In this document: piece by piece, positions 8,701 through 17,125 of the stretch
How the letters are laid out: every line of letters starts with the position of its first letter
Position numbering within the stretch: position 1 is the stretch's first letter
Assembly (NCBI GenBank): GCA_035063885.1
Contig: JAPSFM010000009.1
Location: forward strand, 1 to 64,000
Source of the DNA: CAADGY01 sp900696665
GTDB taxonomy: Bacteria > Acidobacteriota > Terriglobia > Bryobacterales > Bryobacteraceae
Length of the DNA stretch: 64,000 bases
Direction of reading: 5' to 3'
The notes under the pieces: generated by a model
Databases searched by the model: none
Seen by the model: the letters and a program-made list of their open reading frames with translations, nothing else
Told to the model about the DNA's origin: nothing
Program-made: the position numbers and the translations under genes

Positions 8701-10315
8701 AGGACACAAGGTGGACGAGGTGATCGCGCGCGTCCGGCACTCGATTCCGGGTGTGGGACTGATCTCACCGCCACCGCATCACGACATTTACTCCATCGAA
8801 GACCTGGCGCAATTGATCTATGACCTGAAGAACGTGAATCCGCAAGCGCGGATCTCGGTGAAACTGGTGGCCGAAGTGGGTGTGGGCACCATCGCCGCGG
8901 GCGTTTCGAAAGCACATGCCGACGTGGTGCTGATCAGCGGCGACACGGGAGGCACCGGCGCAAGCCCGCTTACTTCCATCAAGCATGCCGGAGCGCCGTG
9001 GGAGCTCGGGCTGGCCGAAACGCAGCAGGTGCTGGTGATGAACGATCTGCGCAGCCGCATCATCGTGCAAACGGACGGGAAGCTGCAAACCGGACGCGAT
9101 GTTGCCATTGCGGCGTTGCTGGGTGCCGAGGAGTTCGGGTTTTCCACCGCGCCCCTCATCTCCATGGGCTGCATCATGATGCGCAAATGCCACCTGAACA
9201 CCTGTCCGGTAGGCATCGCGACGCAGGACCCCAGGCTGCGCGCCAAGTTTGAGGGCGCTCCGGAGCACGTCATCAACTTCTTCTTCTACATCGCCGAAGA
9301 AGTGCGGGAAATTATGGCGCAGCTCGGCTTCCGCACGATGAACGAAATGGTGGGCCGTGTCGACATGCTCGAAATGCGCGATGCGGTAGGTCATTGGAAG
9401 GCCAAAGGACTCGACTTCAGTTCCATCCTGTTTAATCCGCCGGTGCCGGCAAGGGTCGGACGCCGGCGCCTGATTCCACAGGACCACGGACTCAGTCAGG
9501 CGCTGGATTACAAACTGATCGGCCATGCGCGGGAAGCCATTCAAAACGGCGCGCCGGTGGAGTTCAAGCTTCCTATTCGAAATGTGCACCGCACGGTTGG
9601 GGCCATGTTGAGCGGCGAAATCGCCCGGCAGCGCGGATCCGGCGGGCTGCCGGAGGACACGATCCGCTTCCACTTCACTGGTTCCGCGGGCCAGAGTTTC
9701 GGTGCGTTTCTGGCCAAAGGCGTGACACTTACCCTCGAAGGCGATGCGAACGACTACGTGGGCAAAGGACTCTCCGGCGGGAAACTGATCGTATACCCTC
9801 CGCGCACCTCCACTTTTGTTGCTGAAGAGAACATCCTCATCGGCAACGTGGTTCTATATGGTGCGACGAGCGGCGAAGCATACTTCAACGGCATGGCGGG
9901 CGAGCGTTTCGCGGTCCGTAATTCCGGCGCGACCGCGGTGGTGGAGGGAGTCGGCGACCACGGGTGCGAGTACATGACAAACGGCCTTGTTGTGGTGCTG
10001 GGGCGCACGGGGAAGAACTTCGCGGCGGGGATGAGTGGAGGAATCGCTTACGTGCTGGATGAGACCGGCGAGTTTAGCGAGACCTTGTGCAACCGCAGCG
10101 GCGTGGATCTCCATCCCCCGGATGAAAGCGACGCCGAGCTGCTCCAGGCGCTAATTCGCAAACACCTTGAAGCGACGTCCAGCCCGCGCGCCGAGTGGGT
10201 TCTTGACCACTGGAAATCGACGCTGCCGGCGTTTGTGAAGGTATTCCCGCACGAGTATAAACGCGTGCTTGGGGTTCCCAGGTCAGCGGCCGAAACGGTC
10301 GCGGTGGTGAGGTGA
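5777..10315 (+). CDS. gltB: Glutamate synthase large (alpha) subunit
   Basis: The 1512-residue protein has the full GOGAT architecture. The class II glutaminase domain begins after a short propeptide, with catalytic Cys25 in 'EHDACGIGFV'. The central domain follows, then the FMN/2-oxoglutarate domain with 'SGDTGGTGASP', the 3Fe-4S ligands Cys1132, Cys1138 and Cys1143 in 'GCIMMRKCHLNTCPVG', and the C-terminal beta-helix. It converts glutamine and 2-oxoglutarate to two glutamates, with reductant from gltD. The start at 5777 is chosen over an upstream one at 5723 because GGAG precedes it by six bases and because the propeptide length then fits the family. It is followed three bases later by gltD. 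Confidence 0.97.
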   Translation: MSRGVPTGFPERQGLYDPGNEHDACGIGFVVNIKGGRSHEIILKGIQILINLTHRGACGCDPETGDGAGILIQIPHAFFARECAGLGFTLPAEGEYGVGMMFLPVELQPRLQCEGIVERIAREEGLMVLGWRDTPVDADAIGRIARASQPYIEQIFLGRGAGMTQDELERRLYVVRKRAEAEIRKSDIRGSEFFYVPSLSSRTIVYKGLLLAPQIANFYGELSDPDTTSALCLVHQRFSTNTFPTWQLAHPFRYLCHNGEINTLKGNVNWMHARHKVLSSPLFDDMKKLLPAIVPGGSDSAALDNAVELLHLAGRSLPHVMAMLIPEAWDADETMHPGKKAFYEYHASLMEPWDGPAAVAFTDGRMIGATLDRNGLRPARYLVTHDDVLIMASETGVLPVKPEDVRYKGRLQPGKMLLADTVEGRIIPDEEIKERLYSRQPYRAWIDEHQVSLDHLPEPPRVYGSDYDTLLQRQRAFGYTEEDLRMILLPMAVKGEEPVGSMGTDTPLACLSDRPQPLFHYFKQLFAQVTNPPIDPIREELVMSLTSYIGTERNILDETPQHCHTLKLQHPLLTNRDLEKLRRVSQGDFLATTLPMLFRPDGGEEDLERALDGLCRRASLLIKSGYTLLILSDRGVDEDYAPIPSLLALTAVHNHLVREGTRTQVALVVESGEPREVMHYCLLIGYGASAVNPYLAIETLEDMAGKGLLPEDVSFSTALKNYRKAINKGLLKVFSKMGISTLQSYRGAQVFEAIGLNKQLVEKYFTGTASRIEGIGLDVLTREAKLKHEHAFRPLRDSETELDIGGNYHYRARGEYHLLNPLSIAKLQHSVRQNSFNTFKEYTQTINDQSRQLCTLRGLMRFKPGRPIPIDEVEPASEIVKRFATGAMSFGSISKEAHETLAIAMNRIGARSNTGEGGEDEERFHRDANGDWRRSAVKQVASGRFGVTTNYLVNAEELQIKIAQGAKPGEGGQLPGHKVDEVIARVRHSIPGVGLISPPPHHDIYSIEDLAQLIYDLKNVNPQARISVKLVAEVGVGTIAAGVSKAHADVVLISGDTGGTGASPLTSIKHAGAPWELGLAETQQVLVMNDLRSRIIVQTDGKLQTGRDVAIAALLGAEEFGFSTAPLISMGCIMMRKCHLNTCPVGIATQDPRLRAKFEGAPEHVINFFFYIAEEVREIMAQLGFRTMNEMVGRVDMLEMRDAVGHWKAKGLDFSSILFNPPVPARVGRRRLIPQDHGLSQALDYKLIGHAREAIQNGAPVEFKLPIRNVHRTVGAMLSGEIARQRGSGGLPEDTIRFHFTGSAGQSFGAFLAKGVTLTLEGDANDYVGKGLSGGKLIVYPPRTSTFVAEENILIGNVVLYGATSGEAYFNGMAGERFAVRNSGATAVVEGVGDHGCEYMTNGLVVVLGRTGKNFAAGMSGGIAYVLDETGEFSETLCNRSGVDLHPPDESDAELLQALIRKHLEATSSPRAEWVLDHWKSTLPAFVKVFPHEYKRVLGVPRSAAETVAVVR

Positions 10316-10318
10316 GGC

Positions 10319-11740
10319 ATGGGTAAGGTCACAGGCTTTCTCGAATACACGCGGGAGTTGCCGCAGCGTCGTCCGGTTGCCGAGCGGGTGAACGACTGGT
10401 TCGAAATCTACCTGGACTTCCCGCTCGACCGCGTTCAAACGCAGGGGGCGCGCTGCATGGATTGCGGAGTGCCGTTCTGCCATACCGGCTGTCCGCTGAA
10501 CAACCTCATTCCCGATTTCAACGATCACGCCTATCGCGACCGTTGGAAAGACGCCATCCGGACTCTGCACTCGACGAACAATTTCCCGGAGTTCACCGGG
10601 CGAGTATGCCCGGCGCCCTGTGAAGCCGCCTGCGTGCTGGGCATCAACGAGCCGCCGGTGGCAATCAAGGTGCTGGAACGGAGCATCGTCGATCACGCCT
10701 TCGGCCAGGGGTGGATTCGCCCCGAGCCGCCCGCGCATCGTACGGGAAAGAAAGTGGCTGTGGTCGGCTCCGGGCCGGCTGGTTTGGCGGCGGCGCAACA
10801 GTTGAACCGTGCCGGACATTGGGTTACCGTTTTTGAGAAGGCAGACCGGCTCGGCGGCCTGCTGCGCTATGGCATCCCAGACTTCAAGATGGAGAAGCAC
10901 CTGATCGACCGCCGTCTGGAGCAGATGACGGCCGAAGGTGTGCGGTTCCAGACCAATGCGCATGTGGGTGCGAATGTTCCTGTCACGGAATTGCGAAAAG
11001 AGTTCGCCGCGATTCTGCTGGCGGGAGGCGCCGAACAGCCGCGCGACCTGCAGGTGCCCGGACGTGAGTTGAAGGGCATCCACTTTGCAATGGAGTTCCT
11101 GCCCCAACAGAACAAACGCTGCGCGGGCGATCGTCTGGAGGGCGTCGACGAGATTCTCGCAACCGGAAAGCGTGTCATCATCATCGGCGGCGGTGATACG
11201 GGAGCCGATTGCCTGGGTACTTCACACCGGCAGAAGGCACTCTCCGTGCACCAGTTTGAGATCATGCCGATGCCGCCTGCTGACCGGCATGCAAGCACTC
11301 CGTGGCCTTTGTGGCCGATGCAGTTGCGCCAGGAAAGCTCGCATGAAGAAGGCGGCATCCGCGAGTGGGCGGTTTCGACGGTGCGGTTCACGGGAGATGA
11401 AAACGGGAACGTGAAGCAGTTGCACGGCATCCGCGTTGGCCCTCCGCCGGCGTTTGAACCGCTGCCCGGCGCCGGATTCACCATGGACGTGGACCTGGTG
11501 CTGCTGGCCATGGGATTCACCGGCCCGGTGAAGAAGGGCATGATCGAGCAGTTCGGAGTCGCACTTGACGCGCGTGGCAATATAGCGACCGGCGAGAATT
11601 ACATGAGCTCCGTCACCGGCATCTTTGCCGCAGGTGACATGCGGCGCGGGCAATCGCTGGTAGTGTGGGCGATTGCGGAAGGCCGTAAAGCGGCGCGCGC
11701 GATCGACAAATACCTGATGGGCGAAACGAAGCTGCCGTAA
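10319..11740 (+). CDS. gltD: Glutamate synthase small (beta) subunit
   Basis: This 473-residue flavoprotein supplies electrons from NAD(P)H to the large subunit. N-terminal cysteine clusters 'CMDCGVPFCHTGCPLNN' and 'CPAPCEAACVLG' bind two 4Fe-4S centres. 'VAVVGSGPAGLAAAQQL' is the FAD-binding Rossmann motif and 'VIIIGGGDTGADCLGTS' the NAD(P)H-binding one; 'GIFAAGDMRRGQSLVVWAI' is the conserved C-terminal FAD segment. Length matches the family. It starts three bases after the gltB stop, with the ribosome site inside the end of gltB (GGTGAGG), so both are made from one transcript. Confidence 0.97.
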   Translation: MGKVTGFLEYTRELPQRRPVAERVNDWFEIYLDFPLDRVQTQGARCMDCGVPFCHTGCPLNNLIPDFNDHAYRDRWKDAIRTLHSTNNFPEFTGRVCPAPCEAACVLGINEPPVAIKVLERSIVDHAFGQGWIRPEPPAHRTGKKVAVVGSGPAGLAAAQQLNRAGHWVTVFEKADRLGGLLRYGIPDFKMEKHLIDRRLEQMTAEGVRFQTNAHVGANVPVTELRKEFAAILLAGGAEQPRDLQVPGRELKGIHFAMEFLPQQNKRCAGDRLEGVDEILATGKRVIIIGGGDTGADCLGTSHRQKALSVHQFEIMPMPPADRHASTPWPLWPMQLRQESSHEEGGIREWAVSTVRFTGDENGNVKQLHGIRVGPPPAFEPLPGAGFTMDVDLVLLAMGFTGPVKKGMIEQFGVALDARGNIATGENYMSSVTGIFAAGDMRRGQSLVVWAIAEGRKAARAIDKYLMGETKLP

Positions 11741-11749
11741 GGGCAGCCG

Positions 11750-12700
11750 TCACGCGCGGGGCGCGGCGAGAGCGCAGCCCAGCCGCGCAACGGCTGCGGC
11801 ACCCACAACGCTGTCCGATACCTGCGCTTTCACGACCGGAACTTCACGGCCGAGCAAAACCCGCGTACGCCACCTTACATGTTCCCGGACGGGACCGAAC
11901 AGGGCATCGCCCGCTTCGGAGATCAGCCCGCCAAGAATCACCTTCTCCGGATCGAACACGTGGATCAGACCGGCAATAGATGCGCCGAGATACTTCACAG
12001 CACGGTCGCGAATCGCCAGGGCGACGGAATCGCCTTCGGCCGCCGCTTGGAAGACCGCCTGACAGGAGAGCGAAGCCGGGTCTTGCTGGTATAGGCGTGT
12101 CAGCGCCGAGGCGCAGCCACGATAAGCAGCGCCGATTGCCTCGGATTCGATGGCGCCCGCCGAAAAGACCGTCTCCAGACAGCCGTGATTGCCGCAGATG
12201 CACACGGGCCCGTCCGGGTCCACGGTAATGTGGCCGAGATGTCCGGCGACTCCCTTTTCGCCGCGTAGGATTTGCCCTTCAGCCAGAACGCCGCCGCCGG
12301 CCCCGGTTCCGAGCGTGAACATCACCACGTTGCGGCAACCCGCGCCCGCGCCCCATGCTACCTCTCCCGCGAGCGCGGTGCGAGCATCGTTGTCGGCATA
12401 TACCGGGATGGACAGCCCGGCCAGGTCCGCAAGGTTTGAGCCTTCCAGAAAATGCAGCGTACCGGGCAGGACCTCGATGCGAGCCGTATGGAAGTCGATA
12501 ATGCCTTTGCATCCGAAGCCGATGGCTTCAGGTTGACTGGCATCGGCTATCAAATCCGCGATGAGCCTTCGCAACGCTATCGTGAAAGCATCGAGAGAAG
12601 AGGGCGTTGGCACGGACAGCCGCCGCAACACTTCCCCCGCACCGGAAACCAAGCCAGCCTTGACACGAGTACCGCCGATGTCGATGCCCAAGATCGCCAT
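11750..12700 (-). CDS. ROK-family sugar kinase (glucokinase-like)
   Basis: The 316-residue protein opens with the phosphate-binding motif 'ILGIDIGGTRVKAGLV' and has 'YADNDARTALAGEVAWGAG', 'TLGTGAGGGVL', and the ROK zinc motif 'CICGNHGCLETVFS' (CxCGxxGCxE) near residue 175. The catalytic Asp lies in 'ADNDA'. Such kinases phosphorylate glucose, N-acetyl-hexosamines or allose; the exact substrate is not clear. There is no N-terminal DNA-binding domain, so it is a kinase and not a ROK repressor. It converges on gltD, with nine bases between stop codons. Confidence 0.92.
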   Translation of the reverse strand: MAILGIDIGGTRVKAGLVSGAGEVLRRLSVPTPSSLDAFTIALRRLIADLIADASQPEAIGFGCKGIIDFHTARIEVLPGTLHFLEGSNLADLAGLSIPVYADNDARTALAGEVAWGAGAGCRNVVMFTLGTGAGGGVLAEGQILRGEKGVAGHLGHITVDPDGPVCICGNHGCLETVFSAGAIESEAIGAAYRGCASALTRLYQQDPASLSCQAVFQAAAEGDSVALAIRDRAVKYLGASIAGLIHVFDPEKVILGGLISEAGDALFGPVREHVRWRTRVLLGREVPVVKAQVSDSVVGAAAVARLGCALAAPRA

Positions 12701-12733
12701 AGCTCTTCAGTGTAATCGGTTGCCGCCGCCGGC

Positions 12734-13033
12734 TCACGTTTGACCGACATAAGAGTTCTTCGCCGCGTCGTAGGTGATGGTGTAAGCGTATTGGGTTCGA
12801 TCGGCGGGCGCCGCGGATTCATTTACCAGATCGGCTTTTAAAGTTGGGTTACCGCAGACAAGCCTTGCGATCATGGTCAACCCATGTTCGCCATCCTCCC
12901 ACCGGGGATCGACGAAAGCGATGCCTCGATCCTCCGCGGGACAGTGACGAAGGCGCTGGAGTTCCGAAATTGCCTCCGCGATTCGCTCCCGGGAAGGTTC
13001 GTGTGCGATATCGGGCGGCGGCGTGGGATCCAT
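12734..13033 (-). CDS. Small hypothetical protein
   Basis: A 99-residue frame from ATG at 13031-13033 (MDPTPPPDIAHEP) ends at 12734, just upstream of the ROK kinase on the same strand. It is acidic and soluble, with no signal peptide or membrane segment. A longer reading from 13117 would add a hydrophobic stretch but has no clear ribosome site. AAGGAG lies about 17 bases upstream of the chosen start, which is too far for an ideal site. Codon use resembles the neighbours. I do not recognise a domain. Confidence 0.45.
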   Translation of the reverse strand: MDPTPPPDIAHEPSRERIAEAISELQRLRHCPAEDRGIAFVDPRWEDGEHGLTMIARLVCGNPTLKADLVNESAAPADRTQYAYTITYDAAKNSYVGQT

Positions 13034-13428
13034 CCGGCAAAGTAGCTCCCATCTCCTTCGCGTTGATAGCACATACGGAAAGTAACACAACAGTAAGATG
13101 ATGATGCCATCGTGCACTAACTTGCTTCCGGCGTATCTAAATCCAGAAAAGCAAGGCAGTCATCATGCAAGTAAGACATGCAAGTAAGACATAAGACGTC
13201 ATAAACCGTTCCGTTATTCACCCGTATGCCGGCGCTGGCATAAGTTACCAGGCGGAAACCAAGCGGAGTGAGGCCCGACCCCAAAAACAGAAGGGCAATA
13301 CAATGCGCCGAGAGGCCCGTATACGGTGGTGAACGGAACAATGTCTGGCGCCGGGCGCTTTCGCTATACTGGATCTGGTTCTCTGAAGTGGGAGTTCCGG
13401 CGCCTCACAAAGATCGGAAGAACGGAAA
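13034..13428. other. Intergenic region upstream of the encapsulin operon
   Basis: About 395 bases with no convincing gene; short frames here lack ribosome sites and domain signals. It holds a 13-base tandem duplication (13165-13190) and a TATACT element at 13365-13370 that could be the -10 of the encapsulin operon promoter, although I see no good -35. Base composition is less GC-rich than the flanks, which suits a regulatory region. Confidence 0.4.
13165..13190. repeat. 13-base tandem duplication
   Basis: ATGCAAGTAAGAC occurs twice head to tail with no spacer (13165-13177 and 13178-13190), followed by a partial third copy (ATAAGAC at 13191-13197). It lies in the non-coding region upstream of the encapsulin operon. 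Confidence 0.85.
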
Positions 13429-13803
13429 ATGTCAACAGCCTATCACGAACCGACAAACGAACTAACCGGAAAGACGCGGGATCTGCACCGGGCACTCGCC
13501 AGTTTGCAGGAAGAACTCGAGGCGATTGACTGGTACCAGCAGCGAATTGATGTGGCCGCCGACGCGGAACTGAAGGCCATTCTGGCGCATAACCGCGATG
13601 AGGAGGTCGAGCATGCGACTATGGTCCTCGAATGGATCCGGCGGCGGTATCCTGTGTTTGACCAGAATCTCCGGGAGTATCTCTTCACCAGTAAACCGAT
13701 CCTCGAAATCGAGGACGAAAGCACCGGAGGGGGCTCGTCCGTGGGTTCCGGCAACTCCGGCAGAGGATTGGGGATCGGCAACTTGCACAAGGAGGATAAG
13801 TGA
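13429..13803 (+). CDS. Encapsulated ferritin (EncFtn) with C-terminal encapsulin targeting tail
   Basis: This 124-residue two-helix ferritin-like protein carries 'EELEAIDWYQQRID' and 'HNRDEEVEHATMVLEWI'. Compared with the Rhodospirillum EncFtn ferroxidase site (Glu32, Trp38, Tyr39, Glu62, His65), all positions are present at a constant offset of three: Glu29, Trp35, Tyr36, Glu59 and His62. The family forms ring-shaped decamers that oxidise Fe(II) but cannot store it alone. After a Gly/Ser-rich linker (about 99-112), the tail GLGIGNLHKEDK resembles a cargo-loading peptide that docks inside the encapsulin shell. The shell gene follows after one base, with AAGGAGG inside the end of this gene. 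Confidence 0.92.
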   Translation: MSTAYHEPTNELTGKTRDLHRALASLQEELEAIDWYQQRIDVAADAELKAILAHNRDEEVEHATMVLEWIRRRYPVFDQNLREYLFTSKPILEIEDESTGGGSSVGSGNSGRGLGIGNLHKEDK

Positions 13804-13804
13804 G

Positions 13805-14626
13805 ATGCCGGATTTACTGAGGCGCCAGATTGCTCCGATCAGTGAGGAGGCATGGGAGGAGATCGAAGAGGTCGCTAAAAAGACGATCAAATCGCAGTTG
13901 AGCGGCAGGGCGGTCGTGGATGTCGACGGTCCGTACGGCTGGAAGCACGCCGCCGTAAACACTGGCCGCCTGGACATCGCGGCAAACCAGCCGATTCCCG
14001 GCGTGCATTGGGGTACGCGCCTGGTGCTGCCGCTGATGGAGGTGCGGGTGCCGTTCCACTTGAATCAGATGGAGTTGGACAGCATCACGCGCGGGGTGAA
14101 AGATCCGGATTTCAATGATCTGGAGAAGGCAGCCAGGCAGACGGCGCTGTTCGAAGAACAGGCGATCTTCAACGGTATTCCCGATACTCCCATCAAAGGC
14201 ATCATTCCAAGCTGTTCGCATGAGCCGATCCGGCTACAGGGGGGCCTCGAATCCCTGCCGCATGCGGTGGCAAGCGGGCTCAAACTGCTCCAGGAAGCGG
14301 GCATCGGTGGGCCGTTCCACCTCGTTCTGGGCGATGCCGCATTCTTCACACTGATGCAGGCAATCGACGAAGGATATCCGATTTACAAAGTGGTGGAAAA
14401 CCTGGTGGAGGGCCGGATTCATCGCAGTCCCGCGTTGCGCGGCGGAGTGCTTCTCTCCGGGCGTGGAGGCGATTTCGAGCTGACCATCGGTCAGGACATC
14501 TCGATCGGCTACGCGGCGCACGACAAAGATCAGGTCGAGTTGTACTTCACCGAATCCTTCACGTTCCGAGTGCTTGAAGCAACGGCTTGCGTGCCGATCG
14601 AACTGCAGCAGGAACCGCAGATCTAA
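13805..14626 (+). CDS. Family 1 encapsulin shell protein
   Basis: The 273-residue HK97-fold protein (MPDLLRRQIAPISEEAW) has the usual family 1 features: the N-terminal helix that helps bind cargo, 'ARQTALFEEQAIFNG' of the spine helix, 'GPFHLVLGDAAFFTLMQ', and the C-terminal 'DQVELYFTESFTFRVLE'. It self-assembles into an icosahedral protein shell. The start at 13805 follows AAGGAGG by about nine bases and lies one base after the cargo stop; a longer reading from 13598 overlaps the cargo in another frame and is not real. Together the two genes make an iron-storing compartment. Confidence 0.95.
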   Translation: MPDLLRRQIAPISEEAWEEIEEVAKKTIKSQLSGRAVVDVDGPYGWKHAAVNTGRLDIAANQPIPGVHWGTRLVLPLMEVRVPFHLNQMELDSITRGVKDPDFNDLEKAARQTALFEEQAIFNGIPDTPIKGIIPSCSHEPIRLQGGLESLPHAVASGLKLLQEAGIGGPFHLVLGDAAFFTLMQAIDEGYPIYKVVENLVEGRIHRSPALRGGVLLSGRGGDFELTIGQDISIGYAAHDKDQVELYFTESFTFRVLEATACVPIELQQEPQI

Positions 14627-14707
14627 AAAAACCGTTTACTCGCGCGCGGCTCGCTTGAAATGCGTACCGGTATAGGATCTGAGACAGACTTGCACCCGGG
14701 ACGCACT

Positions 14708-15883
14708 ATGCGGTTTCATGTAGCCATGAAACTAGTGCAGCTCCCGTTGTTGCTGGCCGGGTTGGTTCTACCCTTTACAACTATGCTCACCGCTGCTTCG
14801 CAGAACACAAAGGACGATTACCTGGTTTATATCGGCACCTATACCGGAAAAGGAAGCGAGGGAAGCCGGGGGATCTATGTCTACCGGTTCGATTCCTCGT
14901 CGGGCAAGCTGACGCCCGCCGGCTTGGCGGCTGAAATCCCCAGCCCCTCGTTTCTCGCGATTCATCCCAACCAGCGCTACCTTTACTCCGTGAGGGAGTC
15001 CGGAAAAGAAGGAAGCGTCAGCGCATTTGAGATCGATAAGTCCACAGGCAGACTGAAGCTGTTGAATACCGTGTCGTCAAAAGGCGGCGGCCCCTGCCAC
15101 CTGGTGGTGGACAAGACCGGCAGGAATGTTCTGGTGGTGAACTACGGCAGCGGCAGCACAGCCGTACTGCCGGTGAAGCAGGATGGTTCGCTCGAAGAGG
15201 CCTCGTCGTTCATACAGCATAGTGGAACGGGCGCGGACCCGAGGCGGCAGAAAGGTCCGCATGCTCATTCCGTCAACCTGGACGCGAATAATCGCTACGC
15301 TATTGTGGCGGACCTCGGTCTCGACCATGTGCTGGTCTACCGCTTCGATCCGAAGAAGGGGTTGATCGAGCCCAACGATCCTCCCTACGCGGCGGTGGCT
15401 CCGGGGGCGGGACCAAGGCATTTCGCGTTTCATCCGAAAAGCCGCTTCGGCTACGTCATCAATGAAATGGGCAACACGGTGACAGCGTTCTCTTGGGATG
15501 GCAGGAAAGGAAAGCTCACCGAAATACAAACGATCACCACTTTGCCAAAGGGCTTCTCCGGAACCAGCTACACCGCCGAAGTCCAAGTGCACCCGAACGG
15601 CAAGTTCCTGTACGGCTCCAACCGCGGCCACGACAGCATAGCGGTATTCTCGATCGACCCGGCGAAGGGCACGCTGAGTGCGATCGAGTATGTCCCGACA
15701 CAGGGTAAGTTCCCAAGGAATTTCGGCATCGATCCGGCAGGCTCATACCTGATCGCGGCCAATCAGGATAGCAACAACCTGGTGGTATTCCGGATCGACG
15801 GCAAGACGGGTAAACTTACGCCGACGGGACAGGTCGAGGAACTGGGCAGGCCCGTCTGCGTGAAGTTTCTGCCGCTGAAATAG
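14708..15883 (+). CDS. Lactonase-family beta-propeller protein (6-phosphogluconolactonase-like)
   Basis: The 391-residue protein is a seven-bladed propeller of the YbhE/Pgl lactonase family, with 'VYIGTYTGKGSEG', 'PSFLAIHPNQRYLYSV', 'GPCHLVVDKTGRNVLVVNY', 'KGPHAHSVNLDANNRY', 'GPRHFAFHPKSRFGYVINE' and 'FPRNFGIDPAGSYLIAAN'. A hydrophobic N-terminus predicts export, so it may act on extracytoplasmic lactones instead of in the pentose-phosphate pathway. Starts at 14708 or 14726 both retain the signal peptide; 14708 has GGGA six bases upstream. It lies downstream of the encapsulin pair with an 81-base gap and is probably a separate unit. Confidence 0.85.
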   Translation: MRFHVAMKLVQLPLLLAGLVLPFTTMLTAASQNTKDDYLVYIGTYTGKGSEGSRGIYVYRFDSSSGKLTPAGLAAEIPSPSFLAIHPNQRYLYSVRESGKEGSVSAFEIDKSTGRLKLLNTVSSKGGGPCHLVVDKTGRNVLVVNYGSGSTAVLPVKQDGSLEEASSFIQHSGTGADPRRQKGPHAHSVNLDANNRYAIVADLGLDHVLVYRFDPKKGLIEPNDPPYAAVAPGAGPRHFAFHPKSRFGYVINEMGNTVTAFSWDGRKGKLTEIQTITTLPKGFSGTSYTAEVQVHPNGKFLYGSNRGHDSIAVFSIDPAKGTLSAIEYVPTQGKFPRNFGIDPAGSYLIAANQDSNNLVVFRIDGKTGKLTPTGQVEELGRPVCVKFLPLK

Positions 15884-15895
15884 AACTCCGGCGAG

Positions 15896-17125
15896 CTACA
15901 GTTCTGGTTTCGGCTGGGCCACGCCGCTGACGAGCGTGGCCTTCTGCATCTTCAATCTCTGAACATCCTGGCCGCGGATGATGAAATACCAGTCTGCAAA
16001 GCGCTCATTCAGACTGCGCGCGCGCCGCTCTCCAGCGGCGGTGCCGGCCTCTGGCGATTGCGGTCTGTAGTGCGCCGTGACGAAAAGATGCCGGTTCTCC
16101 ATGGCGCCAGCCGCGGGACGCGAATCCGGACCCCCGGTCGCCACTTCACCGAAGCGCAAGGTGTAGACCAGCCCGTCGCTGGTTTCCACGGCCATTTCTC
16201 CGTCGTTGGCCAGGATGCGGCCTGTGGGAGATAGCATGAAACCACGCTGCCGCAGGGAAACGGCGGTCTCGAGCGACAGTTGCAGTTGCCCTTTCCGCAG
16301 ATCCTGGGCCAGAGATGGCGGTTTCGGCCGGACATCCACGACTTTCAGGCTGTCCAACGTAGAAACCATTTCGTTGATGACCTGTTTCGAAGGATTGGCG
16401 TCTCCGGATGCTCTCCAGCGGCCGTCCTCTCTCGTGAGGATAATTGACGCCGCGTTCACTAAACGGCCGATCATCTCGTCGATGGTATAGCTGTGAACCG
16501 TCACCTTGCGGATGGAGGACGCGGCAATACGAAGCAGGTTGGGATCCACCCAATCGGCGAAGCGAGCGGATGGATCGGCAGCGGTCTTGACGGCATAGGT
16601 ACGTTTTTCGCCCGGCACACGAATATACCGGAATCCCTCCTTACCTTCCACCGGCTTGCCAAAAACATAGTCCGCCAACACTGCTCCATGTTCATCGCGC
16701 AGCGTAACGCGCTTGCCGCGGCCTGTGAGTGAAGCCACCTTTTGATCGAGCGGATCGACGACACCCAGTTCCGCGTGGTCCTGCGGAGAGTCGGAACGGA
16801 CGATATCTTTTCGCAGATCGACTAGCGCGCCCGCGGTCTTGGCGAGACGGTCGCCCGCGTCGACGGGATAGTTGTGATGGGACGCAATAACCCATCTGCC
16901 CTTTTCAAACTGCACCTTCAGCGGGCGCGCCGTCGCCGTCTCTTCGTCGTAATCGATCACTTCAATGGTCTTGGGCGCTTTGGGATCGGTGAAGTTTGGA
17001 TAGAACGCCTCGCCCTGATCATCCAGAATCTTCGGCGTTACCGTGTCCGGTTCAACGATTCCCGCCGCCAGCACAAGTGCCAGGGCGGCGCCCACGAAGG
17101 CCGACGTCTTGAGGGTTTCCCGCAT
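15896..17125 (-). CDS. DUF4340-domain protein, third gene of a Gld-type ABC cluster
   Basis: The 409-residue protein has one N-terminal membrane segment (TSAFVGAALALVLAAGIV) and a long extracytoplasmic part with the DUF4340 pattern: 'FEKGRWVIASHHNYPVDAG', 'LRKDIVRSDSPQDHAELGV', 'FRYIRVPGEKRTYAV' and a second similar repeat. Its ATG overlaps the stop of the GldF/G fusion (TAATG), showing translational coupling. DUF4340 proteins regularly accompany GldA-GldFG modules in bacteria that do not glide; their function is unknown. It probably works at the membrane with that transporter. Confidence 0.88.
   Translation of the reverse strand: MRETLKTSAFVGAALALVLAAGIVEPDTVTPKILDDQGEAFYPNFTDPKAPKTIEVIDYDEETATARPLKVQFEKGRWVIASHHNYPVDAGDRLAKTAGALVDLRKDIVRSDSPQDHAELGVVDPLDQKVASLTGRGKRVTLRDEHGAVLADYVFGKPVEGKEGFRYIRVPGEKRTYAVKTAADPSARFADWVDPNLLRIAASSIRKVTVHSYTIDEMIGRLVNAASIILTREDGRWRASGDANPSKQVINEMVSTLDSLKVVDVRPKPPSLAQDLRKGQLQLSLETAVSLRQRGFMLSPTGRILANDGEMAVETSDGLVYTLRFGEVATGGPDSRPAAGAMENRHLFVTAHYRPQSPEAGTAAGERRARSLNERFADWYFIIRGQDVQRLKMQKATLVSGVAQPKPEL

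Noticed and set aside
8765..9673. 302-residue minus-strand open frame
   Set aside because: Lies inside gltB, whose conserved 3Fe-4S and FMN motifs are on the other strand.
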